Of a stretch of 62,570 nt of DNA, positions 9,965 to 20,398 are shown one piece after another. The translations under genes and the position numbers were made by a program. The DNA lies in the NCBI GenBank assembly GCA_030849805.1, contig JASANZ010002173.1, positions 1 to 62,570 of the forward strand, read 5' to 3'. The notes beneath the pieces were generated by a model. It saw nothing but the letters and a program-made list of their open reading frames with translations. It had not been told where the DNA came from and did not search any database. Position 1 is the stretch's first letter. Each line of letters opens with the position of its first letter. The DNA comes from Sergeia podlipaevii (lineage: Eukaryota; Euglenozoa; Kinetoplastea; Trypanosomatida; Trypanosomatidae).

Positions 9965-11787
9965 AGAACACTAATGTGCTTTTTTTTTTATAAAGCACTA
10001 GCCAAAATGATCAAAGTGTGAAGCAGAATACCTGACACACTCTTCCAAAACAAAAGCATTTTATTTTTTTAAAGTGCAATCATCAGTATGGATAAAGGTG
10101 GGAAAAAGAGAGAAGGAGAAAAAAAAAGAATACAGTCAATCTGAGAAGCATAGTTGAAGTAATGATAAAATAACAACATCAATGGAAATTTGGCGATGTA
10201 GCTAGACACACTCGCTCTCGTTAAGTTCAAAAGCGTGCACGTGGTTGCAGCACCGCCTTGCATTCAACCGCTGTGTGCCTTTATGCATTCCAAATCTTAA
10301 CAGCGAGTCCCTCAGCTGCAGATATTCATCAACGTAGTTGTGTTTTTTTCTCTGTGTGTATGTGTGGACACTACCGCTATTAAATCGTGAAAAAAAAACC
10401 AACACAAGTGCAACTGATTCTTTTTAAAAAAAGAAGAAAAAAAAGAGTGAGAAGTGAGCTTTCATAGGCCCACCACAGTCTTTTAAAAGAAGGACATTGC
10501 GATATATGCGTCATTTTGAGTTGTTGCTCAACAATAGAGTTCCCGCAAAACAAAACAAAAAAAGAGGACCTCATACTATTCTCACCAGATCACGCACAGT
10601 TCTCACCACGCAAAGCAAAACAAAATAATATAATACTCAGAAACAATTCTCGAGCAAAAAATAATAATAATAATAATTAAGAAAAAAAAAAAGAACAGTA
10701 GCGAACGACGGGAAACACATGTATATATAGATAGATTCCCTTTATGGGGAAGAAGAACTTACCTGGTGGCTTTGGGTGCCGAGTGGTTCCTTGCTACCTC
10801 AATACAAAAAGAAATACCAAGTGCATGCTGCATCTCAAGTACTTGATTATTATCATTGACTCTGTCCACACCCAAGGAAATATTTTTAAAGCACATAAGC
10901 AATGCATCATACAGCTGCAAGGGAAAAACTATACTACAGCACAACAACAACAACAACCCTAGAAACAGTAGTGATAAAAAAAAAAGGCAAATAAACAAAT
11001 CAGCACACATATATAAAGATGTCCACTGCACCTATATACACTCCTGCATAAGTGATATGCGACACTCCTATAGCTCAGAAGCAGCCGCTCTATCTCTCTC
11101 TCTCTCTCTTTCTCTTCTTCACAGAATGATCATCTTGTTGCCGCCTCTCATCCTCTCTTCCTCGCTTTTTGCTTCTACTTTTGAATTACTTTGCTGTATT
11201 TTCCTGTGTGTGTACTCAGGCTACCTCAAATGCCAGTGTATGAAAGCGCACATCATCCTTGTCTCATCTTGAAAAGAAAAAAAAAACGTTTTCGTCAACA
11301 ATGATAACAATAGCAACACAAAACAAAATAATAAATAAAAAAAACGTAAAAAAAAAAAATAGAAACATAAATGCACGCAAAAAAATTCGAAAGATAAAAA
11401 TCGTAGGCGCGACACCCACATTCAAATCATATTCTGGCAGTTGAGCAAGTTATTTTATCCGCGGGGGGGGGGGGGGGGAAGAAAACAATTGATATACCCT
11501 CCTCCCTTCTTTCTTCAAAATAGAGCCGTTTTGTAAAGTCTGTGTCTTTGCAAATGCAGAAGGATTCAAGATATACACGTATGTTCTGCTTGTGCTTCAC
11601 AATTTCGTTTCTTTCAACTTTCAACTGCATCTTTCCACTTTTGCTTCTTCTTTTTTTTTCATTTTCATTTTCATTTAAATCCTTCCTTATGCGAATTTTG
11701 ATTTTCTTTTCCTTAACTTGCCTTCTTCAGGCTCTTCTTCATAGCAAGAATATATAAATATGCCGAAAGTGTGGATCACGAACATAG
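9965..11787. other. AT-rich spacer with a 16-G run
   Basis: No gene called. A minus-strand stretch at 10202-10350 has balanced composition and a protein-like frame (YVDEYLQLRDSLLRFG) but no suitable ATG. Other content: a CT repeat (11090-11110), a G16 run (11463-11478) and long A/T tracts. Part must be the 3' UTR of the synaptotagmin-like gene. Confidence 0.6.
11463..11478. repeat. Poly-G run (16 bases)
   Basis: Sixteen consecutive G on the plus strand within an AT-rich spacer. On the transcribed RNA this is a C16 tract. Confidence 0.9.
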
Positions 11788-13662
11788 TTAGTTGTGTCGT
11801 AAGAAACTCATCTTCATCGTCACCTTGCCCTGCGGCTCCAGATCAAACTCACCGCTAAGCATCTCGTTGCGGCTCTGCACAATGTTCTTTATGGGGATCT
11901 CCGTATAGCCCATCAGCTTGTCGGCGCCAACGTCATTCTTGTCTATCACGCTAACCTTGAGCACATCCACGTCAGAGTCCGTGACCGTGAGCTCTGCTTC
12001 ATAATTCCAGACAGGGTTGAGGTTAGAGCTGATGTACTTGGACTTGGCTGTGAACCCGTTGACACGCAGGAACACGTACGGATCTGAGACACTAACCTTT
12101 TCGCGGTTCTTGAGATCACAACCGCTGACAACGGTAATGAACAGAGTACCACTGGTAGAAACACTGACGCTGTTGCGCGGGGTGCCACCGCGGGAACGCG
12201 GGATATCAGGTGCCTTGCCCTCCTCCGCAAGCTCCTTGGCAAACTCGGGTGATATCTTGCGAGGTGGTGTTAGCTCCGATGGGGGAGCCGTACTGACGGA
12301 GCCGTTGCCTTCTTTACCAACAAAAGGTTGAAACTCGGACTTCACAATGACAGAAGCGCGACGCGTCTTGGATGGGTCAGATTCCTTCAGCATAATCAGT
12401 TGTGTCTCTGCACCTCCAGCATCCATCAACTTCTTCGTCGTGATATCATAGGAGCCGACACAGACATCAGCACCGACCACGTCAAAGAAAAGCCACACAC
12501 GAAGACTGCCGGTAGAGTCAAACAGAGTAAAGCTGAAGACATCGGTGAGCGGGGTGTCGAACCCAACGTAGGACTTGCCGCGCACACGCTTCTGTCCCGA
12601 CTCCACCTCCGCAACCTTGCAGTAAAAGGGTGTCTTCTTGTATTTGTTGAACTTAGATAGAAGATTTTCAATGCGAAGAAACGTGATCTTGAGAGTGCCG
12701 AGTGCACCGGAGGCACGTCCCATGTCAAGCTTATATCCCTTCACCATGGGGATCACGAGACCCTTGGGGTACGCCATCATGCCTACAAGCGTGTAGCGGA
12801 TGAACTCGTCAAGCCACTCGCCCACGCCGGGAACAGAGTCCAGTGAGATTTTGCCCGCGGTAAAGTTAAAGTCCAGATCGGGGCTGCCAACGATGGAGAG
12901 CGCCAAATTGCCAAAGCAGGGCCATACAGGGATGTGAGGGCCCAGAGTAACTCGCAGCGTCATGCGTGCCTCCAGATCAGACAGTGTCACCTCCACGTCA
13001 GGACCAGGCACCTGCACCAAAAGCCGAATATCAGGCTTAGCGTCCCAGCTCATGGAGAGGTCCAGCGTGGTCTCGGTCGTGCCATACTGGTGGTGCTGGA
13101 CACCGTTGATGACAATCGGTACCTTGCCAATGCTAGCATTGAGAATCTTGAAGCCGTACACAATAGAGGGTTTCGTGCGCTCTAGCAGTGGCTCCACCGC
13201 ACTACGAATAGACTTGTCCGTTGCAGCCTCGATCGATGGCCAGAGACTCTGCAGCGTCGTGTTTAACCATTGAACGCGATTGGCGCTGGGGAAAGTAACC
13301 CACTCGGGCAGGTTGTTGCCGAGCAGTTGCGTGGGATCCTTTGATTCCGCGAACTCCCTGTGGAGCTGATAAATAAACTGCTTTTTCACACGCGACACCT
13401 GGCGAAACGCGTAGCTGCACGTGAAGACAACAATAATAAACTCCAGCTGCAGCTGCCATCCAAGTGCCCAGAGAAGCCTCAAAGCCAGCCACAAACCAAG
13501 CACAATGTAAACTGGGGAAACAAGCCCGAGACGGCCCAGTATCACTTCAATCTTATCCCTCTTCTCCTGTGGGAGCTCGCCATACTTCACCATCAGGAAG
13601 TACGCTCCGCCTAGGGCAACGATCCAACCCAGGTTGGTCAGATTGAGAATGCCGTCTCCCAT
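11788..13662 (-). CDS. Extended-synaptotagmin-like SMP/C2 lipid-transfer protein
   Basis: This 624-residue protein fits the extended synaptotagmin/tricalbin family, which tethers the ER to the plasma membrane and moves lipids. A hydrophobic N-terminus (11-27 and a long hairpin at 46-85) would anchor it in the ER. An SMP domain follows (about 122-312, LPEWVTFPSANRVQWLNTTL at its start). A first C2 domain (322-445) is degenerate, lacking the usual acidic loop set. A second C2 domain (504-620) is better preserved, with SDPYVFLRVN and a loop DKNDVGADKLMG that keeps three Asp for calcium. The order TM-SMP-C2-C2 is complete and no frame damage is seen. ATG 13660-13662; TAA 11788. A long GT-rich 5' UTR with an acceptor near 13851 is likely. 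Confidence 0.9.
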   Translation of the reverse strand: MGDGILNLTNLGWIVALGGAYFLMVKYGELPQEKRDKIEVILGRLGLVSPVYIVLGLWLALRLLWALGWQLQLEFIIVVFTCSYAFRQVSRVKKQFIYQLHREFAESKDPTQLLGNNLPEWVTFPSANRVQWLNTTLQSLWPSIEAATDKSIRSAVEPLLERTKPSIVYGFKILNASIGKVPIVINGVQHHQYGTTETTLDLSMSWDAKPDIRLLVQVPGPDVEVTLSDLEARMTLRVTLGPHIPVWPCFGNLALSIVGSPDLDFNFTAGKISLDSVPGVGEWLDEFIRYTLVGMMAYPKGLVIPMVKGYKLDMGRASGALGTLKITFLRIENLLSKFNKYKKTPFYCKVAEVESGQKRVRGKSYVGFDTPLTDVFSFTLFDSTGSLRVWLFFDVVGADVCVGSYDITTKKLMDAGGAETQLIMLKESDPSKTRRASVIVKSEFQPFVGKEGNGSVSTAPPSELTPPRKISPEFAKELAEEGKAPDIPRSRGGTPRNSVSVSTSGTLFITVVSGCDLKNREKVSVSDPYVFLRVNGFTAKSKYISSNLNPVWNYEAELTVTDSDVDVLKVSVIDKNDVGADKLMGYTEIPIKNIVQSRNEMLSGEFDLEPQGKVTMKMSFLRHN

Positions 13663-14153
13663 TGTTTGTCACTCCCAGCAATACCTCACTGTTGTGGATA
13701 AGATGGTTGGTTCTTGTGTGTGTGTGTGTATGTGTGCGTGTGAATAAGAGTATATATGCTCGCTTTATAGATAATTAAATAGATATAGGTCAATCGATAT
13801 GTAGAATTCTCTATGTAAAAAGTTCTTCTGTATTTCCTCTTCTTGATGAGCTAATAAAAAAAAAAGAGGATGTTCAGCTCCCTTCGCTCTAACTGATTTT
13901 ATTTTATTGTTTTCAAAGAAAGAAAAAGAGAAAACACATGAGATAATTTTAATGATGATCGGGAAAATAGAAAAAAAAAAAGAAAAAATACATAACTCGT
14001 ATAGTACACTTATTGAGTTTATTTATAAAATAAACTTTAAGATAAAAGATTTTATGTGGTCATTTACCGCTGAATTGTCAATATCCTTCACGTCTATAGC
14101 ACTTAACGGTAGAAAGCAACCAACCCATCTCTATATATGTGTCTATCAACGTG
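13663..14153. other. Spacer with GT repeat
   Basis: Presumed 5' leader of the synaptotagmin-like gene and 3' UTR of the membrane protein upstream. Includes a GT repeat (13716-13740) and an A10 tract (13855-13865) that is the likely polypyrimidine tract on the minus strand. Confidence 0.6.
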
Positions 14154-15395
14154 TCAGCCAGCTCTTGTTAGTACAGTGCGGTGAAGCAGCGGTACCACTT
14201 CCATTATTGCATCTCCGTTCAAACAGTGCCACTCCACTTTGCTCTGACCGTTGTTCATCTGTTCTACATCCGTCACGTTCACAATAAACGATTGCGATGC
14301 CACCGGCGCCGCGCACGGAGAGGCGAATATGACTAGTGGAGAGTCATACGCAGCAGCGAGAGGAGCAGCCACCCACTCCACAAGCGTCTGCGCAGCACCA
14401 GAAGACGATGCGCTTGCTTCTTCCAGCAAATCCTGAAGCGTCACGGGAAGCCTGTGTAGATGATCGGTGATGATTTCAGTCCTTCGCTGTAGTGTCCTAG
14501 CAAAACCCGGCGGTACAACAATATCGCCGGGATTCTCGCGCAGAACAAAAAGTACCGCTCCCAGGCCAAACGTAGTAGAGCGAGCTGCCCCATTGGAAGC
14601 AGCAGCAGCCTGCACAGCCCCCTTGGCGGAGGACAGGTGAAGGGAAAAATTAGAAACGAGTGCGACATTTAAGAAAAGTGACAGTAACCCTCCCTCATAC
14701 AGCTGTGGTAACTGACCCGCTTGCACCTGCCGAGCGCCGCCATCAATATTGTTATTGTGGTCTTCATTTACAGCGTACGAAGCCACACCTGCTCGCACAG
14801 GAGCGTCATAGAGCAAACCACCCCGTGCTTCCAGAACACTGGGCAGATAGTCATGTAAGCCTATACTAGCATTGCTCAGCTCCTGGAGAGGAACCACCAC
14901 AAGGCCAAGCTGCAATGTCTGCGCCGCCATAAGTACCTCGTCTTCCGAAAAGAAGGCAGCATCATCATCTGTCCCCACTGGTGGTTCGCCTGAGCGCTTC
15001 CGCGGCTGTGGAAGAGAAATGACAAGGTAGTCAGTAGTGGCACCGAGTCTACTGTAGAGCAGCTCGCTGAGTGCCGCCTCCCGCGCAGAACCAGTCAGCT
15101 TCTCTACTGCCAAATCTCCTAGTGTCATAAAGAGAAATCCGACCGTGTAAGGAGGGCCAAAATAATTGTATAAATGCTGCTGCTGCAACAACGCATAATC
15201 GGTAGAGTTGCTGCTGAAGCATTCCTTCCTTGGTGTGCGCTGAGACGCTTTTTTTCTTTCGAGTGCGTTGTTCTCCGTGACGCCGATATCCGCGCAGTAG
15301 CATATGAGTACCGCATAAAGCACAAAGAAGACTATCCCCAGGCCAGTCGCAGGGTTAAAGAGGTCCAGCAGTACATCCTTAACGGAAACCATCAT
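14154..15395 (-). CDS. Single-pass membrane protein of unknown function, 413 aa
   Basis: One hydrophobic segment near the start (about 17-38, LGIVFFVLYAVLICYCADIG) with few positive charges before it suggests a signal anchor with the bulk of the protein on the lumenal side. The remaining 375 residues have no second clear membrane segment, several N-glycosylation sequons (NSTD, NASI, NFSL, NVTD) and a globular look. I do not recognise a family. Two ATG codons stand in tandem at 15393-15395 and 15390-15392; the first is used. The stop is TGA at 14154. It could be a subunit of an ER membrane complex, but nothing specific supports this. Conservation in other trypanosomatids is expected from its well-behaved coding sequence and position. 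Confidence 0.75.
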   Translation of the reverse strand: MMVSVKDVLLDLFNPATGLGIVFFVLYAVLICYCADIGVTENNALERKKASQRTPRKECFSSNSTDYALLQQQHLYNYFGPPYTVGFLFMTLGDLAVEKLTGSAREAALSELLYSRLGATTDYLVISLPQPRKRSGEPPVGTDDDAAFFSEDEVLMAAQTLQLGLVVVPLQELSNASIGLHDYLPSVLEARGGLLYDAPVRAGVASYAVNEDHNNNIDGGARQVQAGQLPQLYEGGLLSLFLNVALVSNFSLHLSSAKGAVQAAAASNGAARSTTFGLGAVLFVLRENPGDIVVPPGFARTLQRRTEIITDHLHRLPVTLQDLLEEASASSSGAAQTLVEWVAAPLAAAYDSPLVIFASPCAAPVASQSFIVNVTDVEQMNNGQSKVEWHCLNGDAIMEVVPLLHRTVLTRAG

Positions 15396-15853
15396 ATTCT
15401 TCTACTATCCTGCTAGGCACCACATCATACACAATGTGCCTATATATATATATATGCGTTTCAGTTCCTCCTTCCTCTTCAGGTAAAAGAGCTATAACAC
15501 CACAAGCAGAGACGAGCTGTGAAAAACTAAAGTTAAAGAATCTATAGAAAAGAGAGAGAGAGACACACACAGAGAATAGATGTAAAGCCCCATTACTGAA
15601 TGTGGAATCACGTCACAAAAAGTTCGTTCGTACATTAAAAAAAAAATATATATATATTTTGATATGTCACATTCAAAAATATATATATATTACTAAATAG
15701 TCGATAACGAAGATGGGAACAGAAAAGAATCGCATATACACAAATGTGAGTCTAATCAACAAGTCTCATAAGAAGCGCATATATAAATAAATAAATAATA
15801 AAAGAAAAAAAAACAATGAGATCAAAGCAACGAAAAGAGAGAGAGAGCGCGTG
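15396..15853. other. Spacer with TA and GA repeats
   Basis: Holds TA repeats near 15442-15455, 15644-15656 and 15680-15690. A purine-rich run at 15547-15575 would be the pyrimidine tract on the minus strand for the membrane protein gene. Confidence 0.6.
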
Positions 15854-16645
15854 TTATCCCTTAAAGTCTGTTCCCGTAAAAAGGTGTTGTTTGCGCTTGC
15901 GTAGCATCTCTCCGTACGCTGGCTCTGAGGAGGCTAGCTTCTCCTCCTCCAGAGGTCGCTCAAACGCTGGTGAGGTGGGCTTGCGCTCACGCTGCATGTC
16001 AGCTAGTACCTCATCCTTCACATACCCAGGCACATCGGATGCGGACAGCGTTGAGCCAGCCTCAAACCAATAGTTCTCCCCAGTCGCAGAACCATCACTG
16101 GTATAGCGCTTCGTGCCTGCATCCTCAGCCTGCGCACGTAACATCCGCTCACTCACGAGGCTGCTAATGTATTTGGACATGCGGTCAGAAAAGAGGCCCT
16201 GTTGATACTTGGTGAAGCTGGCAGGCTCCTGACCGCCCATCATACGACGTGCTTCACCTATGCACTGCAACAAGTCAGGCTGGGCATGCAGCATTTCCTC
16301 AAAGTACGCAGCCGATTCAGGTGTCTGCTTACCACAAGACACCGCTTGATTCACATAGTGCTTTATCCATTCCGCATTGTCATCGGCTGGCACCAGTGGA
16401 GCTGCATTGTGAGTAGTGTCTTCTTTCGTTGCCTGCTCGGTAGGAACATAAGTGGCTTGATGGCTCCTCCTGCTAGGCTCCTTAAAAGTTTGGTTCGGCG
16501 GTGGTGATGGGGATGCAGCAGAGGCTCCTTCATCATTGTCAGAGAAATGTGTGTATGTGCGAAGTGTTGAAAGCACAGGGAGATGGGAGGGCACGCAGTA
16601 CGACCGTAAAGTACTGGCCGTGCAACGAGAGAGAACGAGTCTCAT
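15854..16645 (-). CDS. Presumed mitochondrial protein of unknown function, 263 aa
   Basis: The N-terminus (MRLVLSRCTASTLRSYC) is rich in Arg, Ser and Leu and free of acidic residues over about 35 positions, which is typical of a mitochondrial presequence. A low-complexity stretch (about 40-85) follows, then a helical, charged region (WIKHYVNQAV, FEEMLHAQPDLLQCI) and a C-terminal part with conserved-looking blocks (GENYWFEAGSTL, DVPGYVKDEVLADM, GEMLRKRKQHLFTG). No known domain is recognised. Many trypanosomatid-specific mitoribosome and respiratory-complex subunits look like this, but that is only an analogy. The open frame begins at a TTG; ATG 16643-16645 is the real start. TAA at 15854. Confidence 0.75.
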   Translation of the reverse strand: MRLVLSRCTASTLRSYCVPSHLPVLSTLRTYTHFSDNDEGASAASPSPPPNQTFKEPSRRSHQATYVPTEQATKEDTTHNAAPLVPADDNAEWIKHYVNQAVSCGKQTPESAAYFEEMLHAQPDLLQCIGEARRMMGGQEPASFTKYQQGLFSDRMSKYISSLVSERMLRAQAEDAGTKRYTSDGSATGENYWFEAGSTLSASDVPGYVKDEVLADMQRERKPTSPAFERPLEEEKLASSEPAYGEMLRKRKQHLFTGTDFKG

Positions 16646-17212
16646 TGTCAAGAATGAATAAATAAAAGAAAAAAATATACGTGAAGTGATGATGTACTAA
16701 CAAAAAAAAAAGAAATGTAATGTAGGTTTAGATCCACTTTACGTCTCAATGTGTACCTATGCAAAGAAAAAGAAAAAAAGGAGAGAAGGAATGTAAGTAC
16801 AGATTGGGAGAATTGACCTTTTATAACATGCGTATCCATCACTATACTTTTGATGGTTTTCTTTATATATATATATATATCCAGAGCATAATGAAATATG
16901 TATCAGCCTCCCCCCTGCAAGTCCCAATAGTTTTCGGTACTGGGATACTATATATCCTCTTTTCTTTCTTTGCACATTTGTCTTTAACGTGTATATGTTT
17001 TACTCACAAGAACGCACTCACAAACGGAGAAGGCGCAACGCCCACTTACTGATGATGAACAATAACGATGACGAAAAGAGTGCGCACCTCACAACAACAC
17101 CGCCACTTCCCAACGATTGCACATGTGCCACTGTGAACAACTCCTCACTCCTCTCTCTCTCACTCTCCGCACGCTCACCATACCAATCGTGCACATCTAT
17201 GGACGTATTCCA
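16646..17212. other. Spacer, no gene recognised
   Basis: AT-rich near 16646-16760 with a purine-rich run (16757-16795), a TA repeat at 16865-16880, then more balanced sequence to 17212 that carries no convincing frame. Confidence 0.6.
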
Positions 17213-17557
17213 CTAGTCGCGTAGTGACATGTGTGTAGAGGACACCGCATACTTATAAATGTAAACATCAGCCTTATGGTGCGCACGATAAGCCTCTATC
17301 TCCTCCTCCGCATAAGGCTCGCCATGAAAGCTCTCGGGCAGGGGGTCGTTAAAGTTAGACCTAGCCAGCTTAGCAAAGGCGCCTTGCTTCTTTTCTGTCG
17401 TGTGCGGGGACCACGACACGCGTCGCGCATGACTGACGCCCTCTTTGCTGAAGAAGTCTTCTGTACGGACGGAGAGAGTCCGGCATGGCGTATGCAGGCA
17501 GCTAGTGGTCGCCGCAATAGCCACGCTGCTAAGCCGCAGTGCCCGTATACACTGCAT
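17213..17557 (-). CDS. Small presumed mitochondrial protein, 114 aa
   Basis: The product starts MQCIRALRLSSVAIAATTS, an amphipathic Arg/Ser/Ala-rich stretch without acidic residues, as in mitochondrial presequences. The rest has a soluble, charged character (FFSKEGVSHARRVSW, NFNDPLPESFHGEPYAEEEI, AYRAHHKADVYIYKY). It contains no Cys pairs or membrane segment after the presequence. The frame is open to 17638, but that extension encodes an AT-rich hydrophobic peptide, so ATG 17555-17557 is chosen. TAG at 17213. I do not recognise the family. The small size and presequence fit accessory subunits of mitochondrial complexes; this is inference. Confidence 0.65.
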   Translation of the reverse strand: MQCIRALRLSSVAIAATTSCLHTPCRTLSVRTEDFFSKEGVSHARRVSWSPHTTEKKQGAFAKLARSNFNDPLPESFHGEPYAEEEIEAYRAHHKADVYIYKYAVSSTHMSLRD

Positions 17558-18269
17558 AACAAGCAAAGTGTTGAATGTGCTAAAGGGGGTAAAAAAACAA
17601 ATAAATATAAATATACCAATTTGGCGTATCAGCAGCAAGACTTCTGCTTAATTTCTCTCAATACTGTGCACATATAACAAGAGAAGAAATATTGGGAAAG
17701 AAGCAAAAAAAAAAAAAATGAGATAAATAAAAGAGTGAAGCATTTTCATTCGCTACTGTATAGAGTATTCTGGGTGAAGCATACGGTCAATCGCGCAACT
17801 ACGCATATTAAGGCAGCGCTTGCATTTCTCTAAAAAAAAAAAAAAAAAAAAGTAGTAATATTTTAAAAATAATAATAATAATAATCCTTTTCATGGATTC
17901 TTTTCTCTTTCATTCCATCTTCTTTTTCCAACAAAGCCTTGAACGCCAGAAGAAGTCGGGGACGCTGTACACAGTTTGCACAAACAAAAATATAAGCACA
18001 AAGAGTAGTGACAAATATATACCCGTACTTCAATAGGGAGAGAAGATACATATATCTATATATATATATATATATTTATATATTTTTTTAAAAAAGGAAT
18101 CTAGCATAACACAAAGAAATAAGCAGATAAAAGCAGTTGAAAAGCAATTGGAATAATAAAAAGATGGAGGGGATTGTAACAATAACAATGATGAATAATG
18201 CAAGCTATCTCCTCAGTGTCCTAGAATTGCTAAAGTACCAGATGGGAGAGGAGAAAGAATGAGAGATTA
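17558..18269. other. AT-rich spacer
   Basis: No gene. Contains A13 and A18 tracts (17707-17719, 17833-17850), an ATA repeat (17868-17884) and a TA repeat (18054-18078). Confidence 0.65.
18054..18078. repeat. (TA)n microsatellite
   Basis: About twelve TA units in non-coding DNA next to the GC-rich island. Confidence 0.85.
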
Positions 18270-19560
18270 GTCATGTTTGCGACACGTAGGGGGATAGGCA
18301 AGACACAATATCCGCCTTTGTGTAGCCAAGGCAGCCACTACCACGGCGGCCCGACATTAGCTGCCACCTGGTACAAAAAGAAGGCGAAGTGGGATCTCTT
18401 TGTACTTGCGGCATGAAAAGTCTTGGCGCCTCTCTTCCTTCATCCAGATTAGGGGATGAAGCTCTACCTCCCATACCGTTAATAGCCTCACCCTTTCACG
18501 TCAGTTCCGGATAGTTGTGTCTCTACTCGGAGCATCTGCGAGGTTATCGGCGGAGGCCAAATACACTGCCGAGACGATGTGGACGAAAAGAATGTGTGGG
18601 AGACATGTGCTCAGTGATGTATTCGTAGCACATGGTGGCTACAGGCTTCACGTGAAGCGGAGCATCCGTCTCTTCAATTGTCTGAGGAAGCCCAGCGACA
18701 GACAAACGACGCAATATCGACGCTGTCTCTTGAAGCAGAGGGTGTACCGGAAAGACCTGCCAAGAGAGGTCCTCTAGAGAAGGGCCGTCAGCATTCCGAT
18801 ACCGAGGAGACGTGACACGCTTCGTTTGTCGTTTATATATGCTGAAGGGCTGCCGCGAGCTCGTGGGTCCAGGAACCTGTTATCACGACTAGGAAACTCC
18901 TGCCGGAAAGGGTTGGACCGACTGGACTTCGTCTCCCGCCTAAAGTCCGTGATGATCTCTCTGCTGCCCATGTGGATCACCAACCGCTTCGTCAGGCGGG
19001 CTTTGTCGCCTCAACAGGAGGCCGCTTTCCCATGCCAATAGGAGTGAGACTTTCAAAACGTCTAGTAGAGTGAGCTGGCAATGCGGATCAAAGCGCCTCG
19101 CAGGAAGGGTGTTGCCGCCTGAGCCAAAGGAATCAGAGTTCCTTGTCCCCGTAATGCCGAGTTGAGGATCTGGAGAGCTTGGCTTGGTCATCCCATCTTC
19201 GCAAATGCGACTATCAGTTGTCTGGTGTAGGTGTGCCCGGCATTGGTCAAGACGGAGAGCTCGTTGATGAATATCGCCCGCAGTCCTGTCGCTAACTGGC
19301 TTGCGAGCACGTCGCGCATAGACACTGAGTCTGGTCCAAGTGGAGTGGTGCTGGTTCCATGTCCTTACCGACCTCAACCCACTTTGTATATTGGCACATT
19401 TAAGGCGCCAGTAGTTACGTGATCAGGATGAATCGGAGGAAGATGTTCGTATCGATGAGTCATCAGGGGGGGGGGGGCGAACCGCCAGTACTAACCACTA
19501 GGAGATCGCCTTCGCCTGTACTGCTGTCGGCAGCGTGTGCTAGGATGTAGCTGGTTCGTT
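18270..19560. other. GC-rich island without a convincing reading frame
   Basis: About 1.3 kb of gene-like base composition stands inside a 2.8 kb AT-rich spacer in the presumed 3' UTR of the RING gene. The longest minus-strand frames (18940-19377, 145 codons; 18774-18983, 69 codons) overlap in different frames, and neither shows a known domain or a good trans-splice start. The plus strand has an 86-codon frame at 18517-18777 of similar quality. A G11 run lies near 19467. The composition suggests former coding DNA: a decayed gene, or a degenerate retroposon like the SIDER/DIRE elements of related species. No reverse-transcriptase, endonuclease or RNase H motif could be read. Confidence 0.5.
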
Positions 19561-20398
19561 CCTATTTCCTAAGAATTCCATATGCTACTTACTAGAACTG
19601 ACTGACAACAAGCAAGAAGAATAGAAGAGAAGAGCATCCATAATCTGTGAATCCACATATATAAGGTACGACTCATTGTGCCAAAAGAAAAGTAAAAAGA
19701 AAATAGAAGAGTAAGGAAAATACCGGCTTCATTTCATTTATATTTTAGTAAAGCAACAAGAGTATATATACATATATAAATAAATGCACCTTAGTTCAAT
19801 ACAGCAAAGAATGCAACGTGCAGCTCAATTTTTGTACAGATAGAAAAGATGTCACAGAAATTCAAAAAAAAAATGCAAAATAACGAATTCAAGACTCAAA
19901 GCAGAAATCTTGAAAAAAAAAAATTTGGTGAAGCGGATAAGCAAAGGTTTTGTACTAATTATTATTTTGTTTGTTTGAACTGTCAGTTTTTCGTGGTTTG
20001 CCCTAGCAGCAGAAAAAGGGGGGGAAACAATGTACAGGACTTTTCTCTCAGTCAGTGCAGCGTGCATAAGCGCACACACAACGCAAATTATTGTCCGTTA
20101 TGATGCACATAGTGTACATGAAATTGATGTTTTTTTTTTTGTGTGTGAGTGCTTTTTATATGGATACAAAAAGAAAAAAAAAAGAAGCGCAGATAAAAGA
20201 AAGAGATGAACTATATAGATTGTTGTTGCTGTTGCTTTCTATAGCAGTGGAAGCACCGCATATACGACGCATGCACACTTAGCGTTTGCATAGCATCCAT
20301 CCAAATACGTATACACCCAAAGGAAAAAAAAGCATGCATGCGGCACGTAACACTCTACTCTATCAAAGAGCACACGTATGTGTTAAAACTTGCTCTGC
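19561..20398. other. AT-rich spacer
   Basis: No gene called. A-rich from 19680 to 19930, mixed composition at 19980-20100, then A/T tracts up to the RING stop codon. Confidence 0.6.

Noticed and set aside
10202..10405. 67-codon minus-strand frame with a protein-like stretch
   Set aside because: Starts at GTG; the only internal ATG leaves 29 codons. Kept only as a note in the spacer entry.
19545..19570. GGTTCGTTCC resembling a tRNA B box
   Set aside because: No matching A box, acceptor stem or terminal T run at suitable distance; no cloverleaf could be drawn.
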